From: Chersky-299 sp963749535
GTDB lineage: Bacteria > Actinomycetota > Thermoleophilia > RBG-16-64-13
Direction: 5' to 3'
Assembly: GCA_963749535.1 (NCBI GenBank)
Contig: CAVVNF010000021.1
Coordinates: 1 to 64,000, forward strand
DNA length: 64,000 nucleotides
Positions 1 through 8,964 of this stretch are shown in pieces. The notes under the pieces were generated by a model. It did not search any database. It was given only the letters and a program-made list of their open reading frames with translations, and had not been told where the DNA came from. The translations under genes and the position numbers were made by a program. Position 1 is the first letter of the stretch. Each line of letters starts with the position of its first letter.

Positions 1-1502
1 GATGACGACATGCTCGCGTCAACAGGCAGCCCCAGGGCATTCACCAGGATCTTGGCGAGCTGAGCGCGAAGTAGCGGGCCGGTGGGGTGGATAGTCCGGA
101 AAAGTCCCGGTCTCGATAGCCACTGACGTAGCCTTTGCCCGCGAAGTCGAGGATAGCTTCGCGGTACGGGTCGCTCTGTTCGAGGTCCAGATAATAGTCG
201 TAGGGCTGAGGATTGTCAGCCTGCGCCAGCCACAGCGTCGACGTCGCCGAATCGATCGTCTGGAAGAACAGCAGGCGACCGCGGTCCACATCGGGCGCCC
301 AAGGCCGACCGACTCGGCCAATTGCGTTACCTTGCCCGTAGTGTCGTCGTAAACCAAGATCTTCCCGAGGTACCCCTGGCCAGCCGGCAACTCCTTGCTG
401 TCCTGCCACGCGACCATACCGTCCCCGACGCTGTAACTGAGCGGCTGGGCATGGAATTCCGCCAGCGACCGGGACGAGCCGGTGGACAGGTTCCGCACCG
501 TCAGGTCGAAGTCTTCGCCGTCACTGGAGTTCAGGCTGGCAAGAAGGTTTCCAGACAGCGTAGCCTCCAGGTCCTCGAATTGACCGGTGGCAGTGGCGAG
601 GAGCTGCGTAGTTCCCGTGGAGAGATCCCGGAGAAACAACGAGGATTTGGCCACCTGGGGGGTCACCCATTCGCGCGTCACCCAGATGACCTTACCGTGG
701 TCCACCCGCAAGCCAAGCGAGGAGTTCACGGTATGCCGCTCGCGAGCTGCTCGATCTCGCCCGTTTTGAGGTCGTAGTGAAGGATGCGATAGGTTTGTCC
801 ATCCCACACCTGCCAAACCACATCGTCCCCGCTGATCCACGGGCTCTCATTGGAATCGACTGGGTCCGGGGTGAGGTTCTGCAGCCTGCCGGTAGCGACG
901 TTGTAAAGCATCACCTCGGCCTGATGCTGGAAGCCGAACTGGGACCAGACCACTCGGCCATCATCTATTTGAGGGGGTGTGCCGGGATAGAGACTTACGC
1001 CGGCCGGGATGGGAATCTTGGTCGTGGCGCCGCTGCCCAGGTCGCGGACATACAGATCGTATAACTGGTCATTGGGATTGGTCCCGGGCCTGATCTCGCT
1101 GTAGACCACGATGCCATCGTCCAGGCTCCACACCACGCCATCGAACGCATCTCGGAGTACGGTGGCGACAGGGTTGGCCTGGTTTGAGCCCTGCAACTGG
1201 TAGACGTCGTAGTGGGACTGCAGACCGGCTGCATCGAACAAGTCGGTCGAAGCCACGAGGACCCCTTCTTTCAGAAGGAAGCTCTGGGCCCAGGCGGGCG
1301 GGGTCACTTGGCTGATATGCCACCCGGCGGGCGGAGCTGGAACGTAGTCCGCAGCCCTGGCGGCGGGCCCAGGCGCGGCCAGCACCGCTACGGCGACGGC
1401 AACTGCAAGACCAGAGAAGAACCCCATGCGAAGTTTCACGTGCTGCGTCGCCTTACTTCTGCCACGAAGCGAGATTCCACGGGACCTGCGCCCTCTCCCC
1501 AT
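1..1502 (-). pseudogene. Secreted beta-propeller protein with C-terminal SLH domain, frame broken, runs off the left edge
   Basis: A hydrophobic signal peptide (internal ATG at 1427 or the longer ATG at 1502; neither has a clear RBS) is followed by TolB-like propeller repeats of the type VWSxxDGxxVY...LYDLYVRDLxSG. The frame breaks near 730, 300 and 60-80, and each time the protein resumes in another frame. Past about 200 the product reads as an S-layer-homology motif: YREAILDFAGKGYVSGYRD, then RAQLAKILVNALGL at the edge. SLH modules anchor proteins to the secondary cell-wall polymer, so this is probably a surface-attached propeller of unknown ligand. The breaks may be sequencing errors or real decay. 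The lipoprotein at 42962 has a similar propeller without SLH. Confidence 0.6.
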
Positions 1503-1840
1503 GGGTGGCCGCGTGCCACGGGTCCCAACCTTTAGCGTAACCGACCAGACCTACCAATAGGCCGCCCCACTGCGCCCTGGCGACGTTGCCGGCGTGGGCT
1601 GAGTCGAACATTCTGAGCACTCCAGGATAGTCGTTCACACCCGACTGCGGGAGCATACCCGGACGCCACCTGAGGACCTAATGGCGATCTGCTGCCGTCC
1701 TTTTTGTCCAACGGCAGTTGTCCCCGCCTGCCTCCGCAGACCGATCTCATCCTACGCTCTCACCACTTCATATGTCCGGCACAGGCTGAATTGTGCCTTC
1801 GATGGGCTCGTGGGGTTCCCTCGATGATCGCCTCGGGAGG
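1503..1840. other. Intergenic stretch, nothing supported
   Basis: The short open frames here have no ribosome binding site and no recognisable domain. I see no convincing promoter, hairpin or gene remnant. Confidence 0.4.
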
Positions 1841-2320
1841 CTAGTCATAGGAAAGGAGCAAGTAGTACATCAGGGATCCTCTCACATGCATCTCCGACCT
1901 GAGCTTCCCGCCCTTGTAGACCCGCACGAGCATTTCTGGGTCGTCCTGTTGAGAGGCCACCCCGATGGTACGGCCATCGCTCAACTGCAGGCGGAGTTCC
2001 AGGTCCGGAAAGACCCGGCCCTGCTCCTCTCCCCAAGGTCGCAACTGCTGGTACGCCGCCAACAGTTTGGCCCGGGCACCCGGTGAACCAAGATCAATCG
2101 TGGTCTTGGGCGTTAGCGGGGGCGAATTGATAACCGCACTCTGAAGCTGGTCCGGCGCAAACCCCGGAACGCTCCCGGCGCAACCTCCCGAACTGAGGAT
2201 GGCTATCCAGACGAACACGCCGGCAAGCACGAGCAAGAAGAGCGGCCAACGAGCGATCCGCATGATCCTTCTTGCGGGCAGTCGGCTGGTCATGGTCAGC
2301 CAGCCTTGGTCGGTACTCAC
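1841..2320 (-). CDS. Small membrane-anchored protein of unknown function
   Basis: The product is 159 residues from a GTG at 2320. A basic N-terminus leads into one transmembrane segment at about residues 22-45, then a soluble domain of about 110 residues with no motif I recognise (it contains ELRLQLSDGRTIGVASQQDD). No ribosome binding site precedes this GTG. The preceding codon is a TAA, and the same frame continues upstream to an ATG at 2380 with a strong GGAGGTGG site. The gene was therefore probably 179 residues long and is interrupted by one stop codon, or the two parts are translationally coupled. Function unknown. Confidence 0.6.
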   Translation of the reverse strand: MSTDQGWLTMTSRLPARRIMRIARWPLFLLVLAGVFVWIAILSSGGCAGSVPGFAPDQLQSAVINSPPLTPKTTIDLGSPGARAKLLAAYQQLRPWGEEQGRVFPDLELRLQLSDGRTIGVASQQDDPEMLVRVYKGGKLRSEMHVRGSLMYYLLLSYD

Positions 2321-2380
2321 TTACGGGGCTTCCTCCCGCAAATAGCGCCGCAGCATCTGGTCTTCTTGCGGCTCGCTCAT
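2321..2380 (-). other. Short leader frame with strong RBS, in frame with the membrane protein downstream
   Basis: ATG at 2380 follows GGAGGTGGAGGG. It encodes MSEPQEDQMLRRYLREEAP and then TAA at 2323-2321. The GTG of the membrane protein is the very next codon in the same frame, so this is most simply the true N-terminus of that protein cut off by one nonsense codon. Confidence 0.5.
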
Positions 2381-2448
2381 CCCTCCACCTCCAGGAGCGT
2401 CCGCAGCGCTGCCCGTGCCCGATTCAGATGGCCACGGCAAAGGATGGC

Positions 2449-3462
2449 TCACTCCCCCGTGCGGATGACCACCTTGCCGAAGTGCGACCCGCGCTGCAGG
2501 TACTCGAGTGCCTCGGGAGCCTGCGTGAACGAGAATGTCCGGTCGATCACGGGCCGGAGCTGCCCCACGGCGATGGCGCGGTTCATATTCTCGAACATCT
2601 GTCGCGAACCAACGAGGATGCCTTGCAAGCGGATGCTTTTCATGACCACGTCCATCAGGTCGACGCCGCCGCTGCCGGTCAGGACGCCGATGACGGCGAC
2701 AAGTCCCTCGACGCGAGTGGCATTGAGCGAGCGCGCCAACGTGCCGGCGCCGCCGACTTCCACCACTTGATCGACTCCAACACCGCTGGTCAGGTTCGAG
2801 ACGACCCGGTCCCACTCCGGATTCTTCTCGTAGTCGATGGTCTCGTCCGCTCCGAGTTCGCGCACTCGGGCTAGCCCCTCGTCACTGTTGGCGGTGGCGA
2901 TCACACGCGCGCCGTGCAGCTTGGCGAGTTGGATGGCAAAGATGGAGACACCGCCGGTGCCCTGTGTCAGCACCGTGTCTCCCGCTTTGAGCTTGCCGAC
3001 GTGGACCAACGCATTCCATGCCGTGACCGCCGCGCAGGGCAGAGTGGCGGCTTCCTCGTAGGAAAGATGGCCGGGAATCTGGACAAGTCCCTCCTCGTGG
3101 AAGGCCGCGTATTCACGCAGGACTCCGTCGAGATCGCCGGCGCCTAGGGCGGAGCGGGCCTTGGCTGAAGTGAGCGGGCCGTCGACCCAGCCTTGCATGA
3201 AGATCGGGCACACCCGGTCGCCGGTCTTCCAGCGAGTCACACGCTCTCCCACGGCGATGACTTCCCCCGCGCCGTCCGAACACGGAACCGCCGGCAAAGT
3301 AGGATTCGCGTTGTAGAGCCCGCGGGCAAACAACAGGTCGCGGTAATTGAGCGACACCGCACCAAGCTTGACGACGACCTCCCACGGCGCCGGACGCGGC
3401 ATCTCGCGTTCGACGACGGTGAGGTTGCTAAGACCAAGCTTGGGATATTCATACGTTCTCAA
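2449..3462 (-). CDS. MDR-family NAD(P)-dependent alcohol dehydrogenase / quinone oxidoreductase-like
   Basis: Medium-chain dehydrogenase/reductase with an N-terminal GroES-like fold (DGAGEVIAVGERVTRWKTGDRV) and a nucleotide-binding Rossmann domain (TGGVSIFAIQLAKLHGARVIA). The four-cysteine structural zinc lobe and the catalytic Cys/His/Glu ligands of zinc alcohol dehydrogenases are absent, so it belongs with the zinc-independent quinone-oxidoreductase-like branch. I prefer the TTG at 3462 (337 residues) because AAGGAG lies 6 bases upstream; the ATG at 3492 has no site. It diverges from the methyltransferase at 3550. Substrate unknown. Confidence 0.85.
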   Translation of the reverse strand: MRTYEYPKLGLSNLTVVEREMPRPAPWEVVVKLGAVSLNYRDLLFARGLYNANPTLPAVPCSDGAGEVIAVGERVTRWKTGDRVCPIFMQGWVDGPLTSAKARSALGAGDLDGVLREYAAFHEEGLVQIPGHLSYEEAATLPCAAVTAWNALVHVGKLKAGDTVLTQGTGGVSIFAIQLAKLHGARVIATANSDEGLARVRELGADETIDYEKNPEWDRVVSNLTSGVGVDQVVEVGGAGTLARSLNATRVEGLVAVIGVLTGSGGVDLMDVVMKSIRLQGILVGSRQMFENMNRAIAVGQLRPVIDRTFSFTQAPEALEYLQRGSHFGKVVIRTGE

Positions 3463-3549
3463 TGACCGCTCCTTGCGAATGCATTTGGTCATCGTAGTGG
3501 CATCATTCGCGGCCTGTATGCTTCTCTTAATCTACCAAAGGATAGAGCC

Positions 3550-4335
3550 ATGCCAGACACGTCGAGCCTCGATCCGGGTGCGCTGTCCAAGCACGCGGCA
3601 CGCAACAGAGACCAGTGGGATAGCGACAGCGACACCTACCAGGCGGACCACGGTCCGCAGCTGGCCGCGTCCGGAGGTCTGGCTTGGGGAGTGTGGCAGA
3701 TTCCCGAAAAGGAACTGGGTGCGCTCGGCGACGTTGCGGGGCGCGACATCCTCGAGTTGGGATGTGGCGCCGCTCAATGGTCGATCGCCTTGGCCAAGAC
3801 CGGCGCTAATCCGGTGGGCCTCGATATCTCGGAGAACCAACTTGCGCATGCCCGTAAGCTCATGGCGGAGGCGGGCGTCGAGTTCCCTCTCGTGCACGCA
3901 AGCGCTGAAGCCGTGCCGCTTCCGGACGAGAGCTTCGACGTAGTCTTCTGCTGCCACGGGGCGATGACGTTCGCCGATCCCTACGCGACTGTGCCGGAAG
4001 CATCACGTCTCCTGCGATCGGGAGGGCTCCTGGTCTTTAACGGCGCCACTCCGATACTCCACATGTGCTATCCCGACGGCGCCGACCATCCCGAAGACCG
4101 ACTGCTCGTCGACTATTTCGGGATGTGGGAGTTCCGGTACGACGACTACGTGGAATTCATGCTTCCTTACGGAGCATGGATCCGGCTTTTCCGCGCCCAC
4201 GGCTTCGCGATAGAGGACCTTATCGAGCTGCGGCCGGGCCCGAACGCCACGAGCAGCTTCTGCGACGACGAGGACAGGGAATGGTACCGCCGCTGGCCAG
4301 GCGAGCAGATCTGGAAGGTTCGCAAAGAAGGATAG
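3550..4335 (+). CDS. Class I SAM-dependent methyltransferase
   Basis: 261 residues. Motif I is DILELGCGAAQWSIALA at about residues 62-78, followed by the acidic motif II residue in VGLDIS. The family is the UbiE/Coq5-like Methyltransf_11 type acting on small molecules. AAAGGA lies just upstream of the ATG. The substrate cannot be read from the sequence. It is followed by a same-strand SDR and a sterol-reductase-family gene, so it may modify a lipid or isoprenoid, which is only a context inference. Confidence 0.85.
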   Translation: MPDTSSLDPGALSKHAARNRDQWDSDSDTYQADHGPQLAASGGLAWGVWQIPEKELGALGDVAGRDILELGCGAAQWSIALAKTGANPVGLDISENQLAHARKLMAEAGVEFPLVHASAEAVPLPDESFDVVFCCHGAMTFADPYATVPEASRLLRSGGLLVFNGATPILHMCYPDGADHPEDRLLVDYFGMWEFRYDDYVEFMLPYGAWIRLFRAHGFAIEDLIELRPGPNATSSFCDDEDREWYRRWPGEQIWKVRKEG

Positions 4336-4408
4336 GGCACGTATCATCCGAGCCGCCCCGGTTGATAGCATAGGCAGCCGGTACTGTCTTCTGTACGGAC
4401 GGTCGCTC

Positions 4409-5251
4409 ATGATGGGAAGACGTCGATCGAACGTTGCGCGGCTCCGCCTGGGATTCACGGAGCGCTACGGCACCTGGGCGTTGATTGCCGGTGCCTCCGA
4501 AGGCCTCGGCGCTGCCTACGCCAAGGCGTTGGCGGAACGCGGCATGAACCTCCTCCTGGTGGCGCGACGCAGGGCCCCGCTCAACCAACTCGCCGAACAC
4601 CTCCGCGGCACCTTCGGCGTCGAGGTCCGCTGCTGCGAGGGTGATCTCGCGGATCCGGCGTTTCTGGAAACGCTGCATGCCACCTGTTCTGGCCTCGAGA
4701 TCAGCCTCATCGTGTGCAACGCCGCGCAAGCACCGATCGGCGAGTTCGCGTCCCGGGATGTGGACGAGCTCATGCGCGTGGTCGATGTCAACGTGCGGGC
4801 CCCGGTGGCGCTGCTCCGGGCGTTTCTGCCCGATATGACGGCGCGCGGTCGGGGCGCGGTCGTGATCATGACCTCTCTCACGGGCAACCAGGGTACGCCA
4901 AGGATCGCGGCCTATGCGGCGAGCAAAGCCTTTGCGCGGGTGCTCGCCGAAAGTCTGTGGTTCGAGCTGAAGGACCACGGGATAGACGTGGTCGCGTGCT
5001 GCGCCGGGGCGGTCCGCACGCCCGGGTATGCGATGGCGGCCGGCAAGGACGCCCCGGGGACTCTCGATGCGGAGAAGGTCGTGGAGCGAGCTCTTCGCGC
5101 GCTCGGCCATGGACCCGTGGTGATTCCCGGGTTCGTCAACCGAGCCGCCACTGTGTTCATGACGCGCCTGCTGCCTCGGCGAACGGCCATCGCAATCATG
5201 GGAACGTCCACCGACAGCCTCGCCGAGCTGAGGGAAACAAAGGGCTCCTAA
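4409..5251 (+). CDS. Short-chain dehydrogenase/reductase (SDR)
   Basis: 280 residues. The cofactor motif is IAGASEGLGAAYAKAL at about residues 26-41, with a basic ARRR after beta-2 that favours NADP(H). The NAA motif of SDRs is present (IVCNAAQ). The catalytic region is TSLTGNQGTPRIAAYAASK, supplying Ser, Tyr and Lys. No clear RBS precedes the ATG. Its TAA overlaps an ATG (TAATG) that may start the next gene, suggesting translational coupling with the sterol-reductase-family protein. Confidence 0.85.
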   Translation: MMGRRRSNVARLRLGFTERYGTWALIAGASEGLGAAYAKALAERGMNLLLVARRRAPLNQLAEHLRGTFGVEVRCCEGDLADPAFLETLHATCSGLEISLIVCNAAQAPIGEFASRDVDELMRVVDVNVRAPVALLRAFLPDMTARGRGAVVIMTSLTGNQGTPRIAAYAASKAFARVLAESLWFELKDHGIDVVACCAGAVRTPGYAMAAGKDAPGTLDAEKVVERALRALGHGPVVIPGFVNRAATVFMTRLLPRRTAIAIMGTSTDSLAELRETKGS

Positions 5252-6339
5252 TGACCACTTCGTGAGCGGCTTTTTCGCGCCCTGGATCATCTGCGCATTC
5301 ATCCTGGCTCTTCATCTCGTCCTGCCCGCACGGAAGGTGGTCGGCTACGTCCACGATCCGCTTACCGACAAGCCCCTGGAATACCGGCTCAACGGGCCGC
5401 TGGTGCTGACCGCGCTCGTCGTGCTCTGGGCAGTGACGGGTGGCACGGGCGTTTTCGCCTGGGACTGGCTGTATGTTCACCGCTGGCCGGGCCTGGCGGG
5501 TTCATGCATCCTGGGACTGGCCTTCAGCCTCGCGATGGTGCTGTCGGCCTCGGGCAGCGGCCGCCCGTTCCTGGTCGATCTGTACCTAGGCCGCTCGGAG
5601 AACCGGCAATTCTTCAAGGCCAAGGTGGACGCCAAGATGTTCCTCTACTTGGTGGGCGCGGCCATGCTGGCTTTGAACCTCCTCTCCTTCGTGGCGCACC
5701 ACATCCTGACATTCGGATCGAGCGCTCTCGCCCGGGGTCCTGCTGTACTGCTTCCTCTTCTTCTGGTTCATCGTGGACTACCTCGTATTCGAGAACGTGC
5801 ACCTCTACACGTACGACATCTTCGCGGAACGCGTCGGGTTCAAGCTCGGCTGGGGCTGCTTCACCTTCTACCCGTACTTCTATGTGGTGGGGCTCTGGGC
5901 GACGGCCAACCTGCCCGATCCCCACACATCCTCGGGGCTGCTTGTCGCTATTCGCCATCGTCTTCTTCGCCGGCTGGACCCTGTCGCGGGGCGCCAACAT
6001 GCAGAAATACTTCTTTAAGACCGACCCTCAGCGCGCGCTCCTCGGCTTCATCAAACCGAAGAGCTCTGAGCGACGGCGAGAATTCACTCCTATACAGCGG
6101 ATTCTGGGCGGTTTCCCGACACGTGAACTATCTCGGCGAGATCCTGATGGCGACCGGGCTGACCCTGGTCCTTGGGCTGGCCCGGTCTGTGGGTGGTCTG
6201 GCTCTATCCCCTGTATTACGTGGCGCTGCTCGTCCCGCGGGAGCGCGCCGACGAGCGGCGGTGCGCCGCAAAGTACGGCGCCTTATGGACGGAGTACGTA
6301 CGGCGCGTGCCGCGGCGGATCATTCCCTGGGTCTACTGA
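5250..6339 (+). pseudogene. ERG4/ERG24 (sterol C14-reductase) / isoprenylcysteine methyltransferase-like membrane protein, frameshifted
   Basis: A multi-pass membrane protein of about 360 residues whose coherent sequence hops between all three forward frames. It begins at GTG 5262, or at ATG 5250 overlapping the SDR stop. Switches lie near 5735, 5940, 6055 and 6175, and it ends ...RRIIPWVY at TGA 6339. The C-terminal part carries the family signature: SGFWAVSRHVNYLGEI, then WLYPLYYVALLVPRERADERR and KYGALWTEY, as in delta-14/delta-24 sterol reductases and ICMT-fold proteins. These reduce a lipid double bond with NADPH or methylate. At least four shifts in 1.1 kb mean the assembled sequence cannot encode an intact protein. 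Confidence 0.65.
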
Positions 6340-6380
6340 GTTCCCTGAGCGCAAGAATCTAGCTTGCTCTCTCTGTGTCC

Positions 6381-6500
6381 CTAGCAGCCCTTGACCCGAC
6401 GAAGACGCTTCTCTTCGTACATCATCGCGTCCGCTCGTTGGAGCAGCTCCTCAATGGGGAGAGGGGCTTGTGGATCGTAGCTAGCCGCACCGACGCTGAG
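6381..6500 (-). other. In-frame continuation of the GGDEF domain after the TAG codon
   Basis: Read in the same frame as the sensor, this stretch encodes LSVGAASYDPQAPLP, then IEELLQRADAMMYEEK and a basic tail, ending at TAG. That is the standard C-terminal part of a GGDEF domain (final beta strand and YxxK helix). No frameshift is needed, only a sense codon at 6503-6501. Confidence 0.75.
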
Positions 6501-8345
6501 CTACAACGTGAAGGGTAGATCGGCGGACCGGTTGTGCTCTTCCACGACGTCATTCAGACGATTCAGGATCACCCGCTCTGTTTCGGGATCGCTCTTTGCG
6601 ATCAGGACGACAAACTCGTCGCCGCCCAGTCGGGCCAGAATGTCCGCCGCTCGGAAGGTCTGACGCAAGACCTGCGCGGTCTGGCGGAGTGCGCGGTCGC
6701 CTTCTCTGTGGCCGAGTTCGTCGTTGATCGCCTTCATGCCATCGAGGTCGATGTACAAGAGCGACGCTCCGTGCCCCGCGCGATCACAGACTTTCAGCTG
6801 TTGCTGGGCAAGCAGTGTGAATCCCCGCCGGTTGTTCAGGCCGGTCAGCTGATCGACGAGCGCGAGGGATCGCAGCCTCTCTTCGGCCAGCCGGTGCTCG
6901 GTGATGTCGCGGACTACCAGTTGGACCACGGCGGTTCCCCCCGTCAAGAAGACACGGCTCCATAGCATGTCCACCGACACGGGCTTTGCGTCGGCTGTGA
7001 CCAACTCGGCACTGGACAGGAACGCGCTGCCCTTCTCCAGGGTTGTAGTAAGGGCGTTCTTCATGCGCCGAGTCCGGTTCGGCGCCACCAGGCTGATGAC
7101 GCTCTTCCCGTGCATCTCTTCCGCGGTCATGCGCAGCATGCTCAGCGCCTTGCGGTTCATCTCGACGATCACACCACGCTCGTCAAGGATCAGGATGGCG
7201 TCACCGGCCTCGTTGATCAGCACGCGGTATTTCTCCTCGGACACCCGAAGTGCGTCCCGTGCGCTGACCAATTCCTCGAAGGACCGCGCGTTGCTTACCG
7301 CCAACGCCAGGACGCGGGCCAGGCCGATGGCGAGGTTCAGATAGCGGTCCCCGTATCGTGGAAAGTAGAAGTCTCCGGCGGTGAGAATCCCGAGGGGCTC
7401 CCCCGGCTGCCCGACCTTGACCCAAAAGGTCGTGCCTTCATCGTTCCAGCCGTACTCTGCGGCAGACCCCAAAGCCTGCGCGATCAGCGGGCCGTCCGCC
7501 TCAGCCGCCCGCTCAACGGGAACATATGCGGAATCCCGGCTGCCGAAGAGCCGCGTGGCGAGATCCGCGATCCCCAAAGTCAATTGATCTTCGGAACGCA
7601 CTGAGGCCATCTGGGCGAGTAGGTCCATAGCCATCGCATAGTCGGCGAGCTCGGTGCGCAGGTCCTCATCGGTCGCGGCCGGAGACTCCACCAACGAGCC
7701 CGTCGGTCCTACGGTCGCCTCCGACCGGCATTGCTCGAGGCGCCACTCCGCCACCGTCCTGGCCAAGAACAAGCGAACGTAACCGAGGCTCAGCGGGAAA
7801 TGTTGGGATGGGAGCCCGAGGAAAGCGGCCACCTCCGTCAGACGTTGGCCGCTCTCCGGATCCACCTGTGTGTCGAGTAAGACCATCGACGAGCAGCAGT
7901 CGTGAAAGAACTCGCGCGCCTGCTCCTGGGAGAACCCCCAGCCTGCCATCCTCTCCGGCCAGTGAGACAGCCATCCGGGAGTGACCACGTACGCGCCTTC
8001 GGCGATCAACGAGCTCAGGAGCTCCCCGTCGGCCAGCGGTCCCCAGCAGTGCTCGGTGGCCACGATCCTCAGCCCCTCGTCCCAAAGATCGGAGAAATCC
8101 TCGCCGGTGACGCAGGGCCCTCCGACAGCCACCACCCGTTTGTACCTGCGAAGCAGATCGTCCGCTTGCTCGCGGAACGCCGCCGCCTGGGTGATCCCCC
8201 CAAGACAGCGAGCTCGGAGGGGTACTACGTCGACGTTGTCCAGCCCTTCCGCTGCCAGGGCGTCGGCCACTTCCATCCCGATGTTCTCGCAGTACACCAG
8301 GCAGAGGCCGCCGCGAGAGCCGGAGCTGTCCTCAGACGTCCTCAC
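6501..8345 (-). CDS. Sensor: N-terminal DUF1638-like domain, GAF-like region, PAS and GGDEF (stopped early by TAG)
   Basis: 614 residues as read. Residues 1-200 form a cysteine-containing domain (LVYCENIGMEVADAL, VAVGGPC, TEHCWGPLADGELL, TPGWLSHWPE) that resembles DUF1638, a family seen near corrinoid methyltransferases; this is my judgement by eye. A GAF-like stretch follows, then a PAS domain at about residues 370-495 (YRVLINEAGDAILILDERG). The GGDEF domain (ARLGGDEFVVLI) would make cyclic di-GMP. Translation stops at TAG 6503-6501, but the same frame goes on with the missing GGDEF end (LSVGAASYDP, ELLQRADAMMYEEK) to TAG 6383-6381, so about 40 residues are lost. Its ATG overlaps the URO-D gene end, so it is co-transcribed with corrinoid genes. 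Confidence 0.8.
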   Translation of the reverse strand: MRTSEDSSGSRGGLCLVYCENIGMEVADALAAEGLDNVDVVPLRARCLGGITQAAAFREQADDLLRRYKRVVAVGGPCVTGEDFSDLWDEGLRIVATEHCWGPLADGELLSSLIAEGAYVVTPGWLSHWPERMAGWGFSQEQAREFFHDCCSSMVLLDTQVDPESGQRLTEVAAFLGLPSQHFPLSLGYVRLFLARTVAEWRLEQCRSEATVGPTGSLVESPAATDEDLRTELADYAMAMDLLAQMASVRSEDQLTLGIADLATRLFGSRDSAYVPVERAAEADGPLIAQALGSAAEYGWNDEGTTFWVKVGQPGEPLGILTAGDFYFPRYGDRYLNLAIGLARVLALAVSNARSFEELVSARDALRVSEEKYRVLINEAGDAILILDERGVIVEMNRKALSMLRMTAEEMHGKSVISLVAPNRTRRMKNALTTTLEKGSAFLSSAELVTADAKPVSVDMLWSRVFLTGGTAVVQLVVRDITEHRLAEERLRSLALVDQLTGLNNRRGFTLLAQQQLKVCDRAGHGASLLYIDLDGMKAINDELGHREGDRALRQTAQVLRQTFRAADILARLGGDEFVVLIAKSDPETERVILNRLNDVVEEHNRSADLPFTL

Positions 8346-8964
8346 TCACCCACTCCAGGGGGTAGCGACCCCAGCGCGATACCGCTTCGGCTACCGTCTC
8401 GAGCGTCTCTTCGGGCACCTGCCAGGGTATCTCTCCGTGGTTGTCCGCCAGTATGAAGCCGCCCCCGCGGCCCGCCGTAGCAATCGCCGATTTGACCTCC
8501 GACTCGGTCTGCTCCGGGCCCCAATGCCGCATCTGGATGCCGTTGAGATTGCCAATGAGCGTCAGGCGGCCTGCGCTGGCCTGCTTCAGCTCGGCCAGAT
8601 CCTCCTCTGCGCTGACCCCGACAATCGCGGTGCCAGTTGTCGCAAGGTCGTCCATGATAGCGAGGCAGCGCCCCGAGGCGAGGTGAGTGGCGGTGGGGCC
8701 GTGGATCCGCCCGAGTGTGCGCTGCGCCACAAGCATGCCGGTGCGCCTATAGAACTCGGGCGGGACGATAGTCGGACTGGCTACCGGGTCGAAGTAGACG
8801 ATGGCCGTAGCGCCTGCCTGCAACTGCGCGTTCGCCCAGGCGACCTCGAACTCTTCGTTGACTTCCATCAGGCGCTTGAAAAGCTCCGGTCGTTCGAGCA
8901 TAACATCGAGGTAGTTGTCGAAACCCAGTTGCATCACGGGCAAAGAGAACGGCGACATGACCAC
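8332..8964 (-). pseudogene. URO-D-family (MtaA-like) corrinoid methyltransferase, C-terminal half only
   Basis: 210 residues match the C-terminal part of the uroporphyrinogen-decarboxylase superfamily, which includes MtaA/MtbA and methyltransferases of O-demethylase systems: GPTATHLASGRCLAIMDDL, LIGNLNGIQM, GGFILADNHGEIPW. The homology starts abruptly upstream of the first ATG (PIIGVV, then MSPFSLPVMQLG). About 150 N-terminal residues, including the usual start of the TIM barrel, are missing. Immediately upstream in another frame is the N-terminal half of a corrinoid protein. The 3' end overlaps the sensor start at 8345. Either a deletion or a collapsed assembly removed the region between. 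Confidence 0.75.

Noticed and set aside
6501..6503. TAG read as pyrrolysine
   Set aside because: TAG also ends the continued frame and other genes here, no pyl gene is in the window, and a GGDEF domain has no use for pyrrolysine; error or nonsense mutation is simpler.
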